From Variovorax sp. OK212 (lineage in GTDB: Bacteria > Pseudomonadota > Gammaproteobacteria > Burkholderiales > Burkholderiaceae_C), in contig NZ_FOLP01000002.1 of the NCBI RefSeq assembly GCF_900112425.1, positions 558,001-622,000 of the forward strand: a DNA stretch of 64,000 nucleotides, in the 5' to 3' direction. This document shows, one piece after another, positions 7,751 to 18,117 of this stretch. How positions within the stretch are numbered: the first letter of the stretch is position 1; every line of letters begins with the position of its first letter. Under the pieces are notes generated by a model. It saw nothing but the letters and a program-made list of their open reading frames with translations, was not told where the DNA came from and searched no databases. The position numbers were made by a program, and so were the translations under genes.

Positions 7751-7775
7751 GACGATCCACCGGCCCGAATGTTCA
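7751..7775 (-). promoter_or_regulatory. ECF promoter (TGAACA-N15-CGTC) before the small FecR-N-like pair
   Basis: Minus-strand TGAACA (7770-7775), 15 bases, then CGTC (7751-7754). It matches four other promoters of the window in both boxes and in spacing. The first three bases of the -35 box are the stop codon of the PepSY gene. Predicted untranslated leader is about 90 bases. Confidence 0.75.
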
Positions 7776-9089
7776 ACCGGAAGTGCCGGCCCCGGCCGCC
7801 GGCTGCCGCAGGGCCGGCCCGGCGGCAGCGGCTGCGGCCTGCGGTTGCCGGCTCCTGGCGCCGGCACGGCGCTTGCGCAGCCAGATCACCACGCCCGTCA
7901 CGCTGAGCATCGCCACCACCAGGCCCATTGCCGAGATCAGGATGCGCCCCGGCAGCCCGAGGATGCGGCCCGAGTGCACCGGGAACTGCGCCTGCACGAA
8001 GATGTCGGCCGCCGTGCCCTTCCACGGCTCGCTGCTGCCGACGAAGCGGCCGTCGCGGCCGTCGATGTACAGCACGCGGTGCCCCACGCCGCCCGCGCCA
8101 TGCTCGTCTTCGGGCGCAAAGAACTGCGCGCCGTAGATGCCGAACAGCTGCGCGTAGAAGAGCGAACCCACGGGCTCTTCCCACCCCCGGCGCCGAGCCT
8201 CCTGCGCGGCCTTGGCAAGCACGTCGGCGTAGCCGAGCAGCGGCACCACGGGCTTGGCCTCGTCGGCGGGCTCGCGCTGCTCGAACGGCGTGGGCGTGAC
8301 GTTCGACACCATCGACATGACCGGGAAGAACACCTCGCGGTACAGGTTCAGCGAGAACGCCGTGAAGGCGATGACGAACAGCAGCGCCCAGGTCCACAGG
8401 CTGCCCGCGCGGTGCAGGTCGAAGTTCAGCTTGTAGCTGCCGGCGCCGCGGCGCACCTTCCATGCGGGCTTCCAGCGCTGCCACCAACGCTTGCCTGCCG
8501 GACCATCGGGTGTAACGGCAGCAGCGGCCTTGCGGGGGCGGCGCAGCGGCAATGTCAGGTAGAAGCCGCTGAAGCAGTCGAGCGTCCAGACCAGTGCGAT
8601 GGTGCCCAGCAGCCAGACGCCCCAGCGGTCGATGCCCCACATCTTCGGCAGGTGCAGGGTGTAGTGCAGCACGTAGAGGAAGGAGACGAAGTTCTCCTTG
8701 CCGATGGGCCAGACCGCGCCCCAATCGCGCCGGCCGAGCTCTTCGCCCGACGCCGGATCGACGAAGACCTGATTGAAGCCGGGCTTGAAGCGCTGGCCCG
8801 TCGCGGGGTCGACGCGCGGCTCGACGCCGAACGACAGCGAATGCCCCGTCTCGGCGGCCATCGGCAGCGAAGTGACGAGCACCTGCGGATGGCGCGCCTC
8901 GAGCTGCCGCGCGAGTTCCAGCGGCGGCAGCGCCGGGCCGGTGGTGCGCGCATCCGTCAGGTGCGGGTTGAGCCATTCGTCGAGCTCGTGGTCCCACGAG
9001 ATCACGGCGCCCGTCAGGCCCGAGACGAACAGGAACCCTGCAATCGACAGGCCGGCCCAGCGGTGCAGGGCCACGAACATCAGGCGCAT
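7773..9089 (-). CDS. PepSY-associated membrane protein, possible ferric-siderophore reductase
   Basis: A 438-residue inner-membrane protein with about four transmembrane helices: one at residues 8-30 (HRWAGLSIAGFLFVSG), one around 175-195 (WGVWLLGTIALVWTLDCFSG), one around 245-265 (LWTWALLFVIAFTAFSLNLY) and one near 390-415 (AMGLVVAMLSVTGVVIWL). Conserved His residues near the helix ends (LHRW, LHYTLHLPKMWG, DLHRAGSLW) fit the haem-binding pattern of the PiuB/FoxB/FsqB-like group, several of which take part in reductive iron release from siderophores. The start at 9089 has AAGGA upstream and overlaps the end of the outer-membrane factor gene by 10 bases, so it is coupled to the export genes. 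Confidence 0.82.
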   Translation of the reverse strand: MRLMFVALHRWAGLSIAGFLFVSGLTGAVISWDHELDEWLNPHLTDARTTGPALPPLELARQLEARHPQVLVTSLPMAAETGHSLSFGVEPRVDPATGQRFKPGFNQVFVDPASGEELGRRDWGAVWPIGKENFVSFLYVLHYTLHLPKMWGIDRWGVWLLGTIALVWTLDCFSGFYLTLPLRRPRKAAAAVTPDGPAGKRWWQRWKPAWKVRRGAGSYKLNFDLHRAGSLWTWALLFVIAFTAFSLNLYREVFFPVMSMVSNVTPTPFEQREPADEAKPVVPLLGYADVLAKAAQEARRRGWEEPVGSLFYAQLFGIYGAQFFAPEDEHGAGGVGHRVLYIDGRDGRFVGSSEPWKGTAADIFVQAQFPVHSGRILGLPGRILISAMGLVVAMLSVTGVVIWLRKRRAGARSRQPQAAAAAAGPALRQPAAGAGTSG

Positions 9090-10552
9090 TCGAAAGTTCC
9101 TTCGACGGTCGGGGCGGTAGTGGGGGCGGTGGCCGCGGCGGTGGCCGTCGGACATGGCCGAGCCTGCCAGCCGCCGCCCATCGCACGATACAGCGAGACC
9201 CTCGCCTGCAGGCGTGCCATGCGCAGCTGCACCGACAGGTCCTGCGCAACGTAGAGGGTGCGCTGCGCGTCCAGCAAGGTCAGCAGCGTTTCGGCGCCCG
9301 CGCGGTAGCGCGACTCCGACAGGCCGGCCGCACGGCGTGCCTCGGCCAGCTCGACAGCCTGCGCCGCGGCCTGCGCGTCGGTGGCCGATACGGCGTTGAG
9401 CGCGGTTTCGGCATCGGCGAACGCGGCGGCGATGGCGCCCCGGTAGGCCGCCAGCAATTCCTCGCGCCGCGCCTGCGCCAGTTGCCGCCCGCCGGCCAGG
9501 CGGCCGCCATCGAAGATCGGCGCAGCCAGTCCCGCGGCCAGGCTGTAGACCGGGTTGTCGAACAGCCTGCCGAAGCGGCCCTGCCCCGTCCCCACGGAGG
9601 CGCTCAACGAGACGGTAGGCAGCAACGCGGCGCGCGCGGCCAGCACGTTGGCATCGGCGGCGGACAGCTGCGCCTCGGCGCGTGCGATGTCCGGCCGGCG
9701 CACCAACAGGGCCGACGGTGCGCCCGCGCCGATGGACGGCACCTGCAGCGCATCGAGGGCCAGGCCCTGCCCCGCGGCCACCGGCGACGTCGCGCCCAGC
9801 AGCACGGCCAGCGCGGCTTCGGCGTCGCGCGCCTGCTGCTGTAGCGCCGCCACGCTGCGAACCTGCGAGGCCACCAGCCCGCGCTGCTGCGCCAGGTCGA
9901 GCGGCGACGCCGCGCCGGCGCGGCTGCGGGATTCGACCAGCGCGAGCACACGGCGCGCGTTGTCGAGATTGCGCTGCGCGATGCCGGCGCGCTCGCGCAG
10001 TGCCTGGCCCAGCAGCCAGGCCGAGGCAACGCTGGCCGTCACGCTGAGCCGCACGGCGTCGCGCTCGAAGGCGCTCGCGCGCAGGTCGTGCAGCGCCTGG
10101 TCGCGCCATGCGGCGTCGCGGCCCCACAGGTCGAGTTCGTAGCGGGCGCTGAAGCCGGCGGCATGGGTGCTGCCGTCGACCGCCGCACGGCCGCCCAGCC
10201 GGCCCTCGCGGGCGGCGTCGAGTGTGGCCGTGACCTGCGGCCGCGGCGCCGCACCGGCGATGCGGGCCAGCGCATCGGCCTGCGCCACGCGCGCGGCGGC
10301 GGCGGCCAGGTCGTTGCTCTGCACTTGCGCGCGCGCAATCAACGCGTCGAGCTCGGTGCTGCCGAAGCCGCGCCACCAATCCGCATCGACAGTGCCCGCC
10401 GCGGCTGACGCGGGCGGCGCGGCTTGCCATCCGGACGGCAGCGCCACCGCACGGTCGGCGCGGTCGCCCTGCAGCGCGCAACCGCCCAGCAATGCCATGC
10501 CAGACAACAGCCAGGCGGCGCGCAAGGCGAACGACATGCGCGGCATCGTCAT
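9080..10552 (-). CDS. Outer-membrane efflux lipoprotein, NodT/OpmQ type
   Basis: A 490-residue outer-membrane factor. A lipoprotein signal (LSGMALLGGC, lipobox Cys near residue 26) is followed by the two repeats of the outer-membrane channel fold, with the family motifs DADWWRGFGSTELDALI, SARYELDLWG, then VRRPDIARAEAQL and APIFDGGRLAG. With the MacB-type transporter and the adaptor encoded just upstream it would form a tripartite pump like PvdRT-OpmQ, which moves pyoverdine from periplasm to the outside. Its start overlaps the ABC transporter stop (ATGA). The last 25 residues are a Thr/Ala/Pro tail beyond the normal fold. Confidence 0.9.
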   Translation of the reverse strand: MTMPRMSFALRAAWLLSGMALLGGCALQGDRADRAVALPSGWQAAPPASAAAGTVDADWWRGFGSTELDALIARAQVQSNDLAAAAARVAQADALARIAGAAPRPQVTATLDAAREGRLGGRAAVDGSTHAAGFSARYELDLWGRDAAWRDQALHDLRASAFERDAVRLSVTASVASAWLLGQALRERAGIAQRNLDNARRVLALVESRSRAGAASPLDLAQQRGLVASQVRSVAALQQQARDAEAALAVLLGATSPVAAGQGLALDALQVPSIGAGAPSALLVRRPDIARAEAQLSAADANVLAARAALLPTVSLSASVGTGQGRFGRLFDNPVYSLAAGLAAPIFDGGRLAGGRQLAQARREELLAAYRGAIAAAFADAETALNAVSATDAQAAAQAVELAEARRAAGLSESRYRAGAETLLTLLDAQRTLYVAQDLSVQLRMARLQARVSLYRAMGGGWQARPCPTATAAATAPTTAPTVEGTFECA

Positions 10553-12549
10553 TCCCCCGCCAGCGCCACGACCGGGTCGAGCCGCGCCGCATTGCGCGCC
10601 GGCATGAAGCCGAAGACCACGCCCGTCAGCACGGCGCAGCCGAATGCGCCGACGCTCGCGGGCACCGAGAACTGCACGGACACGCCCGCCAGCAACAGCG
10701 CCACCACGATGCCCAGCCCGGCGGCAACGCCGACGGTGCCGCCCACCGAGGTCACGAGCACCGCCTCGGTCATGAACTGGCGCAGGATGTCGCGCTGGCG
10801 CGCGCCGGTGGCCATGCGGATGCCGATCTCGCGCGTGCGCTCGCGCACCGTCATCAGCATCACGTTCATCACGCCGATGCCGCCCACCACCAGCGACACG
10901 ACCGCAATCAGCCCCAGCATCATCGTCATGGCACGGGCGGTCTCGGTCTGCACGCGCAGGGCCTCGACGCGGTTCCATATCAGCACGTTGCGTCCGGCCT
11001 GCAGCCGCTCGAGCTGCGCCTCGATGGCGGTGGCCGTTTCCTGCGCCTTGTCGATGTCGCGCACCTGCACCGCGATCCACGTCGGGTTGGGATGGCCGTA
11101 GACCCGGGTGGCGGCCGAAGACAGCGGCACCACCACCCGGTCGTCCTGGTCCTCGCCGTCGGTGGCGCCCTTGGACGCCAGCACGCCGACCACCTGGAAC
11201 GGCACCTTGTCCACCAGGATGTCCTGGCCGACCGGGTCCTGCCCGTCGGCGAACAGGCGCTTGCGCACCGTCTCGCCGATCACGGCGACCTTGGCGACGC
11301 GCCGCTCGTCCTCGGCGTCGAACATCACGCCCTGGCTCACGCCCCAGCCCAGCACACGCGAGAAATCGACCGTGGCGCCCCCGCCCTCCGTGAGATGGTC
11401 GACGTTGCCGCGGCGCACCACCACCTTGTCCTCGATGTAGGGCGCGACGCCCTCGACGTTCGCCAGCGTGCGGATGGCCAGCGCGTCGTCCAGCGTGAGC
11501 GGCGCGCTCGGGTTGCGCAGGCTGGCGATCTGCGCGGCAACGAACATGGTGCGCGTGCCGAAGGTCTCGAACTGCGCCATCACCTTCTGCTGAGAGCCGC
11601 CGCCGACCGCGAGCATCACGATGACCGAGGCCACGCCGATCACGATGCCCAGCAGCGTGAGGCCGGTGCGAAACCTGTTGCTCCACATCACGCGCCAGGC
11701 CGCCCGCGTGGCCTCGCGGATGTCGGCCAGCAGCGAGGCGCCGCCGGGCGAGGCCGGGTGCCCGAAGGGCGTCGCCGGCGCAGCGGCGTGCGCGGGCGTG
11801 GCCATGGCCTCACCCTCCGCGCTGCCCGCGTCCGCCACGATGCGCCCGTCGCGGATCTCGATCACGCGGCGCGCCTGCGCGGCCACCGTCCGGTCGTGCG
11901 TGATGAGGATGATGGTGTGGCCCGCGTCCGCCAGCTCGTGCAGCAGCGTCATCACTTCGGCGCCGCTCTTGCTGTCGAGCGCACCGGTGGGCTCGTCGGC
12001 CAGGATGATGCGCCCGCCGTTCATCAGCGCGCGGGCAATGGCCACGCGCTGCTGCTGCCCGCCCGACAGCTGGTGCGGCCGATGGTCGAGCCGCGCGCCC
12101 ATGTCCAGCCGCTCGAGCAGTGCGGTCGCGCGCGCGCGCCGTTCGGCTTCGGGCATGCCGGCATAGAGCGCGGGGATCTCGGTGTTCTCGCGCGCCGATT
12201 CGCTGGGCACGAGGTGGTAGCCCTGGAACACGAAGCCGAAGGCCTCGCGGCGCAGCCAGGCGAGCGCGTCGGCGTCGAAGCTGGCCACGTCCTGCCCGTC
12301 GAACAGGTAGCGGCCGGCGCTCGGCCGGTCGAGGCAGCCCAGGATGTGCATCAGCGTGGACTTGCCCGAACCCGAAGCGCCGACGATGGCCACGAATTCG
12401 CCGGCATGGATCCGCAGCGAGATGCCGTGCAGCACCGTGGTCGCGGGAGCGCCCGCCGAGGCGTTGTTGCCGCCGTACGACTTGCGGATGTCCTGCAGCT
12501 CGATCAGGGGCCGGGGCGTTTCGCCGGAAGCGCTCGCCGCCGGCGTCAT
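10549..12549 (-). CDS. MacB/PvdT-type ABC transporter
   Basis: A 666-residue fusion of ATPase and permease. The ATPase part has Walker A (GASGSGKST, about residue 60), the signature LSGGQQQRVAIARAL and Walker B (IILADEPTGALDSKSG). The permease part has a first transmembrane helix (GLTLLGIVIGVASVIVMLAV), a large periplasmic MacB domain and three C-terminal helices (VVSLVVGGIGVMNVMLM with the ERTREIGIRMATGARQ motif). It starts within the adaptor stop codon (ATGA overlap). By family and neighbours it powers export of the siderophore out of the periplasm. Confidence 0.92.
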   Translation of the reverse strand: MTPAASASGETPRPLIELQDIRKSYGGNNASAGAPATTVLHGISLRIHAGEFVAIVGASGSGKSTLMHILGCLDRPSAGRYLFDGQDVASFDADALAWLRREAFGFVFQGYHLVPSESARENTEIPALYAGMPEAERRARATALLERLDMGARLDHRPHQLSGGQQQRVAIARALMNGGRIILADEPTGALDSKSGAEVMTLLHELADAGHTIILITHDRTVAAQARRVIEIRDGRIVADAGSAEGEAMATPAHAAAPATPFGHPASPGGASLLADIREATRAAWRVMWSNRFRTGLTLLGIVIGVASVIVMLAVGGGSQQKVMAQFETFGTRTMFVAAQIASLRNPSAPLTLDDALAIRTLANVEGVAPYIEDKVVVRRGNVDHLTEGGGATVDFSRVLGWGVSQGVMFDAEDERRVAKVAVIGETVRKRLFADGQDPVGQDILVDKVPFQVVGVLASKGATDGEDQDDRVVVPLSSAATRVYGHPNPTWIAVQVRDIDKAQETATAIEAQLERLQAGRNVLIWNRVEALRVQTETARAMTMMLGLIAVVSLVVGGIGVMNVMLMTVRERTREIGIRMATGARQRDILRQFMTEAVLVTSVGGTVGVAAGLGIVVALLLAGVSVQFSVPASVGAFGCAVLTGVVFGFMPARNAARLDPVVALAGE

Positions 12550-13715
12550 GGCTTCGCCGCCCTGGCGGTGACGATGCGTTCCCCCGGCTGCACGCCCTCC
12601 AGCACCTGGGCGGAAAGCCGGTTGCGCACGCCGACGCGCAGTTGCCGCGCCTCGACCTTGCCGTCGGGGCGCAGCACGCGCGCGGTGAAGCGGTCGCTGC
12701 TGCCGGCCACGGGCACGAGCGCGGCCAGCGGCACGGAAAGCGCGTCCTTCTCGGCGTATTCGACGAAGGCGACCTTGGCCGTCATCTGCGGCATGAGCTC
12801 GCCGTCGGCGTTGTCGACGTCGAACAGCGCCGTGTAGACCACCACCTTGCTCGCCGCGCTCGAGGGCTTGGCGCCGCTGTCGCCGCCCGACTTGTTCTCG
12901 GGCACCGGTGGCGCGGGCAGCAGCTGCCGCACGCGGCCCTGCCAGCGGCGCTGGCTTTCGCCGAGCGTGGTGAAGTAGACCGGCATGCCGGTCCTGATGC
13001 GCCGCACGTCGGCCTCCGACACCTCGGACCACACCGTCATCGACGACAGGTCGGCGATGCGCAGCACGTTGGGCGTCTGGTAGGTGGCGTTGAGGGTCTG
13101 GCCTTCACGCGCCTCCACCGACACGACGGTGCCGGCCATGGGCGCGTAGATGCGGGTGTAGCCCAGGCGGGCCTCGTCGGCCTTCAGCGTCGCCTGGGTC
13201 TGTGCGACCTGCGCCTCGAACTGGCGCACGCGCGCGCCGGCCGATGCCAGCGTGGCCTGCGCGGCCTGCACGTCCTCGTCGCGCGTGGCGCCGTCGGCCG
13301 CCATCTGGCGCTGCCTCGCGTGCTGCTGCCGCGCCAGCAGGTGCTGGGCCTGCTGGTCGTCGCGCTGCGCGCGCAGCCCCGCGAGCGAGGCACGGCCCGC
13401 GTCGACGGTGGCCTGCTGCACGCTGGGGTCGATCTCCACCAGCAGTTGCCCGCGCTTGACGACGTCGCCCGGCTGCACGTGCAACCGAAGGATCTGCCCC
13501 GAGACCTGCGCGCCCACGTCCACGTAGTGCCGCGGCTGCAGCACGCCGAGCGCCGTGACGCTGGATTCGATGGTGCCGCGCACGAGCGCCACGGACTCGA
13601 CATCCGCCGCATCGCCGCGCCCCCACAACAGCCCCGCGCCGGCCGCCGCGCACAGGAAGACCAGCAGCCCCGCCACCGCACGGCGGCGCCAGGCGCCTTG
13701 ACGCACATCGCTCAC
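12546..13715 (-). CDS. MacA/PvdR-type periplasmic adaptor
   Basis: A 389-residue membrane-fusion protein. One N-terminal membrane anchor (AVAGLLVFLCAAAGAGLLWG) is followed by a lipoyl/barrel-sandwich half (LQPRHYVDVGAQVSGQI), a long Gln/Ala-rich coiled-coil hairpin (residues about 105-170), the second lipoyl half (RIYAPMAGTVVSVEAREGQ) and a beta-barrel domain. It links the MacB-type transporter to the outer-membrane factor. It lies 12 bases downstream of the Fur-family gene and overlaps the transporter gene by four bases. Confidence 0.92.
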   Translation of the reverse strand: MSDVRQGAWRRRAVAGLLVFLCAAAGAGLLWGRGDAADVESVALVRGTIESSVTALGVLQPRHYVDVGAQVSGQILRLHVQPGDVVKRGQLLVEIDPSVQQATVDAGRASLAGLRAQRDDQQAQHLLARQQHARQRQMAADGATRDEDVQAAQATLASAGARVRQFEAQVAQTQATLKADEARLGYTRIYAPMAGTVVSVEAREGQTLNATYQTPNVLRIADLSSMTVWSEVSEADVRRIRTGMPVYFTTLGESQRRWQGRVRQLLPAPPVPENKSGGDSGAKPSSAASKVVVYTALFDVDNADGELMPQMTAKVAFVEYAEKDALSVPLAALVPVAGSSDRFTARVLRPDGKVEARQLRVGVRNRLSAQVLEGVQPGERIVTARAAKP

Positions 13716-13727
13716 GCCGCCCTCCCG

Positions 13728-14347
13728 CTACGCCGCCAGGCGCTGTGCGCGCGCACGCGGACGGGCCAGGAAACCCGCGAGCGGCAGCATCCCGGCATGG
13801 CCGCTCGATCCGCTCTCGCTCGATGGCTCACCCGAAGGCTCTCCCGATAGCCCGCCCGACGGCATGCCGGCGCCGGCTTGCCGGCACGCCGCGCAGGCGC
13901 CGTGGATCTGCACGTCGAAGGTGCCCGTGGGCGGCAGGCCCTGGTTCAGCGCCACGCGGGTCAGCGCCTCGTGGAGTTCGCGGTCGTGCACCTCGGTGGA
14001 GGCGCCGCAGCCGCTGCAGCGCATGCGCACGGTCGCTGCGTCCGCCTGCGCATCGGGCGCGGCGTAGCGGAACACCGCCAGCGCGCCGCCCCGGCTGCGC
14101 ACCCATTCGCGCTCGATGAGGCCGGAGTGCTCGAACTCCTTGAGGACGCGGTAGACCGTGGTCAGGCTGGCCGAGGTGCCGCGCAGCAGCATGCGGCGGA
14201 ACACCTCTTCGCCGCGCTGCCACTCGGTGCCCGCGTCCGCCAGCGTCTGCAGCACGCAGAGCCGGACCACCGACGGCCGGATGCGCGCGCCCCGCAGCTG
14301 CGTCATGAACGCCGGGCGTTGCACGTCGTTGGGTTCCAGGCCGTCGT

Positions 14348-14351
<4 letters not shown>
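13728..14351 (-). CDS. Fur-family regulator lacking the canonical metal-sensing histidines
   Basis: A 207-residue protein. Residues about 20-85 form the Fur winged helix (RPSVVRLCVLQTLADAGTEW, then LTTVYRVLKEFEHSGLIEREW). The dimerisation half keeps two Cys pairs (CSGC and CAAC), a structural zinc site in Fur proteins, but the usual H-H-D-H metal-sensing loop is replaced by an Ala/Asp-rich stretch, with only scattered His. The C-terminus adds about 40 Gly/Ser/Glu-rich residues. The start overlaps the stop of the PvdE-like exporter (ATGA), an unusual place for a global iron regulator, so this is more likely a cluster-specific regulator. The signal it reads cannot be told from sequence. Confidence 0.82.
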
Positions 14352-16039
<1,688 letters not shown>

Positions 16040-16178
16040 GCAAGAACTCTTTCCGCCCGCAGGCGACTGGGGTCCGGTGGCAGGGACGACCCCTGCCGCC
16101 GGACGCGAAACGGATGGCGGCGGCCCTGCCGCGCAAACGCCGGGCTGCCGGCGGCGCCGGACCGCCTGTACCCCTCTA

Positions 16179-16203
16179 GACGGGTGGCCCGCACAAATGT
16201 TCA
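16179..16203 (-). promoter_or_regulatory. ECF promoter (TGAACA-N15-CGTC) of the export operon
   Basis: Minus-strand TGAACA (16198-16203), 15 bases, CGTC (16179-16182). It lies back to back with a matching plus-strand promoter for the FhuF-like gene; many spacer bases agree as well. Predicted leader to the exporter start is about 135 bases. Confidence 0.8.
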
Positions 16204-16227
16204 CGCCGCGGTTCGCGCCGTGCGCCA

Positions 16228-16252
16228 TGAACACCCGCGCGGCCCATCCGTC
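16228..16252 (+). promoter_or_regulatory. ECF promoter (TGAACA-N15-CGTC) of the FhuF-like gene
   Basis: TGAACA (16228-16233), 15 bases, CGTC (16249-16252). Divergent from the export promoter with 24 bases between the two -35 boxes. Predicted leader about 80 bases to ATG 16337. Confidence 0.8.
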
Positions 16253-16336
16253 CTAGCTTCATGCACCCTGCAAAACGCCGCGCCGCCGGCGCCCGACCGC
16301 CCCATGGCCGCCCCATGGCCGCACCGTGAACGCGCC

Positions 16337-17137
16337 ATGATCGCGCTGCTGGAACCCCTGTTCCAGGGCGATCTGGCGCCGCACGGCGAGGCGCTGCAAT
16401 GCGCGGCGCGGCCGCCCGCGGGCGCGCTGCGCGTGGCCGACCTGGTGCGCTCCCCCGACCTGCTGGACCGCGTGCTGCGCCAGCATGCGGCGCACCTCGG
16501 CGTGGAGGGCGAAGACCTGCGCGCGGTGGCCTCGGCCTGGAGCCTGGACTACCTCGGCATGCTGCTGCCGCCGGCCGCGGCCGCCGCCAGCGTGCTGCAG
16601 CACGTGTTCCCGATGGCCGCCGACCAGGTCTGGGTGCGGCTCGACACGCACGCCCACCCCTTGCGCTTTCACATCCGCGAGCTGGGCCGGCCGCAGCGCG
16701 GCGCGAGCACCGCGGAACGCTATGCGGTGCTGCTGCGCGGGCACCTGGAGCCGCTCTTCCAGGCGCTGCGCCAGCGGACGGGCATTGCCGCCAAGATCCT
16801 GTGGGGCAACGCGGCGCGCAACCTGGAGCCGGTGCTGGACCAGGCCCTGGCGCTGACGGGCGGGTCGCCGCCCATCGCGCTCGATCGCCAGCAACTGCTG
16901 CACAACCCCGATTGGGTGGCCAGCAGCCCTTCGCCCGATGCCGCCGATGCCGCCGATGCAACCAATGCAGCCGAAATGGCCTGGACCAACCCCCTGCCCG
17001 GCCCGCAGCGCGAGATCCGCGTGCGCTTCGAAGGCCGCGACCACGCCGTGAAGCTGCACCGCCAGTGCTGCCTCTTTCACCTCCTGCCCGGCGAAGGCTA
17101 CTGCGGCGTCTGCCCGCTGTCGCCGGCGCACCGCTGA
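16337..17137 (+). CDS. FhuF-like siderophore ferric reductase
   Basis: A 266-residue protein ending in the FhuF iron-sulfur signature C-C-x10-C-x2-C (residues about 244-259, HRQCCLFHLLPG followed by EGYCGVC), which holds a 2Fe-2S cluster in E. coli FhuF. Such proteins reduce hydroxamate ferric siderophores in the cytoplasm. An Asp-Ala-Ala repeat from 9-bp tandem units (16937-16972) lies before the C-terminal domain. ATG 16337 (MIALLEPLFQGDLAPHG) is chosen because the family usually starts just before this leucine-rich motif; an in-frame ATG at 16304 would add 11 residues. It precedes the formyltransferase gene by 52 bases. Confidence 0.87.
   Translation: MIALLEPLFQGDLAPHGEALQCAARPPAGALRVADLVRSPDLLDRVLRQHAAHLGVEGEDLRAVASAWSLDYLGMLLPPAAAAASVLQHVFPMAADQVWVRLDTHAHPLRFHIRELGRPQRGASTAERYAVLLRGHLEPLFQALRQRTGIAAKILWGNAARNLEPVLDQALALTGGSPPIALDRQQLLHNPDWVASSPSPDAADAADATNAAEMAWTNPLPGPQREIRVRFEGRDHAVKLHRQCCLFHLLPGEGYCGVCPLSPAHR
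16937..16972. repeat. 9-bp tandem repeat inside the FhuF-like gene
   Basis: Four units of GATGCCGCC, the last two diverged, encode an Asp-Ala-Ala repeat in a linker. Confidence 0.8.
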
Positions 17138-17159
17138 ATTCGGCCGCGCCTCTTCTGTC
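17135..17159 (+). promoter_or_regulatory. Weak ECF promoter-like element before the formyltransferase gene
   Basis: TGAATT, 15 bases, TGTC: same spacing as the five clear sites but with two mismatches in the first box and one in the second. The TGA is the stop of the FhuF-like gene. It may be a weak promoter or a chance match; the gene can also be read through from upstream. Confidence 0.3.
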
Positions 17160-17189
17160 TCCTTTCACCCATCAACCGAGCGCACATCC

Positions 17190-18026
17190 ATGTCCAAGGC
17201 AAAACTCGTCTACATCATGTCCCTGAGGAATGCGGCGGCCGACAAGGCCGGCCAGCACATCGACTACAAGGGCGGGCAGCGCTACATGAAGTCCCCGCTG
17301 GAGTCGCTGGCGCAAGCCCTGGACAGCACGCCGCTGGGCGACGCCTACGCGCTCGAGGCGGTGCTGTTCGACGACGACGAAGGCTCGCCGCGCGACCGCA
17401 AGGCGCTGCAGGACTACGGCTTCGGCTTCGAGCCGTCGCGCCAGTGGATCTTTCCCGGCGAGCTCCAGGCGCAGGGACGCCGCGTCAACGACATGTTCCA
17501 CAACGTGCCCTCGACCTACCGGCGGCTGCCGCTGGACGCCACCACCGAACGCGCCGCCGGCAAGAAGGACTTCGAGCAGCGCCTGCTCGAGCGCCTCCAT
17601 GCGCTGGAAGCCGACGTTGTCGTGCTCGACGGGCTGCTGGTGATCCTCGACCAGCTGGCGCGGCCGGAAAGCCCGTTCTTCCGCCGGATCGTGAACATCC
17701 ACCCCGGCATCACGCGGCTGGAGTCGCCCTTCGAGCGCCGCGGCGCCTGGGCCACGCTCGACGCGCTGCACGGCGCCCGGGGCCAGCGGGTGGTCGACTG
17801 GCGCACGCGCGAGACGGTGCCGGTCGAGCCGGTGCTGAAGACCGGCGCGTCCTTCCACTACGTGGACACCGGCATCGACTCCGGCGAAGTCATCTTCGAC
17901 GTGCTGGGCACCGACATCGATCCCGCGGACACCATCCTCGAGCTGCGCTGGAACAACTTCAATCGCAGCCTGTTCCCGGCGCTCCACCAGGGCCTGGCCC
18001 TGATGGCCGAGACCGTGGACGCGTGA
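17190..18026 (+). CDS. PvdF-like N5-hydroxyornithine formyltransferase
   Basis: A 278-residue protein close in length to PvdF of pseudomonads, which transfers formyl from N10-formyltetrahydrofolate to N5-hydroxyornithine. The start (KLVYIMSLRNAAADKAGQ) and the catalytic-core segment IVNIHPGITRLESPF (residues about 168-182, with the H-P-G motif) match the formyltransferase fold; a conserved Asp region follows near TGIDSGEVIFD. With the hydroxylase encoded next it would make N5-formyl-N5-hydroxyornithine, the hydroxamate building block of the siderophore. It lies 52 bases after the FhuF-like gene and 91 bases before the hydroxylase gene. Confidence 0.88.
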   Translation: MSKAKLVYIMSLRNAAADKAGQHIDYKGGQRYMKSPLESLAQALDSTPLGDAYALEAVLFDDDEGSPRDRKALQDYGFGFEPSRQWIFPGELQAQGRRVNDMFHNVPSTYRRLPLDATTERAAGKKDFEQRLLERLHALEADVVVLDGLLVILDQLARPESPFFRRIVNIHPGITRLESPFERRGAWATLDALHGARGQRVVDWRTRETVPVEPVLKTGASFHYVDTGIDSGEVIFDVLGTDIDPADTILELRWNNFNRSLFPALHQGLALMAETVDA

Positions 18027-18048
18027 ACATCCGGCGCCGCCGACCGTC
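18024..18048 (+). promoter_or_regulatory. ECF promoter (TGAACA-N15-CGTC) of the ornithine hydroxylase gene
   Basis: TGAACA (18024-18029), 15 bases, CGTC (18045-18048). The TGA is also the stop codon of the formyltransferase gene. Predicted leader about 63 bases. Confidence 0.8.
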
Positions 18049-18117
18049 TTCTTACACACGGCCCAGGGCCGGCCGCCGCGCACGGCGCGCCGCCCTCCAC
18101 CACAGGAGTTGATTTCC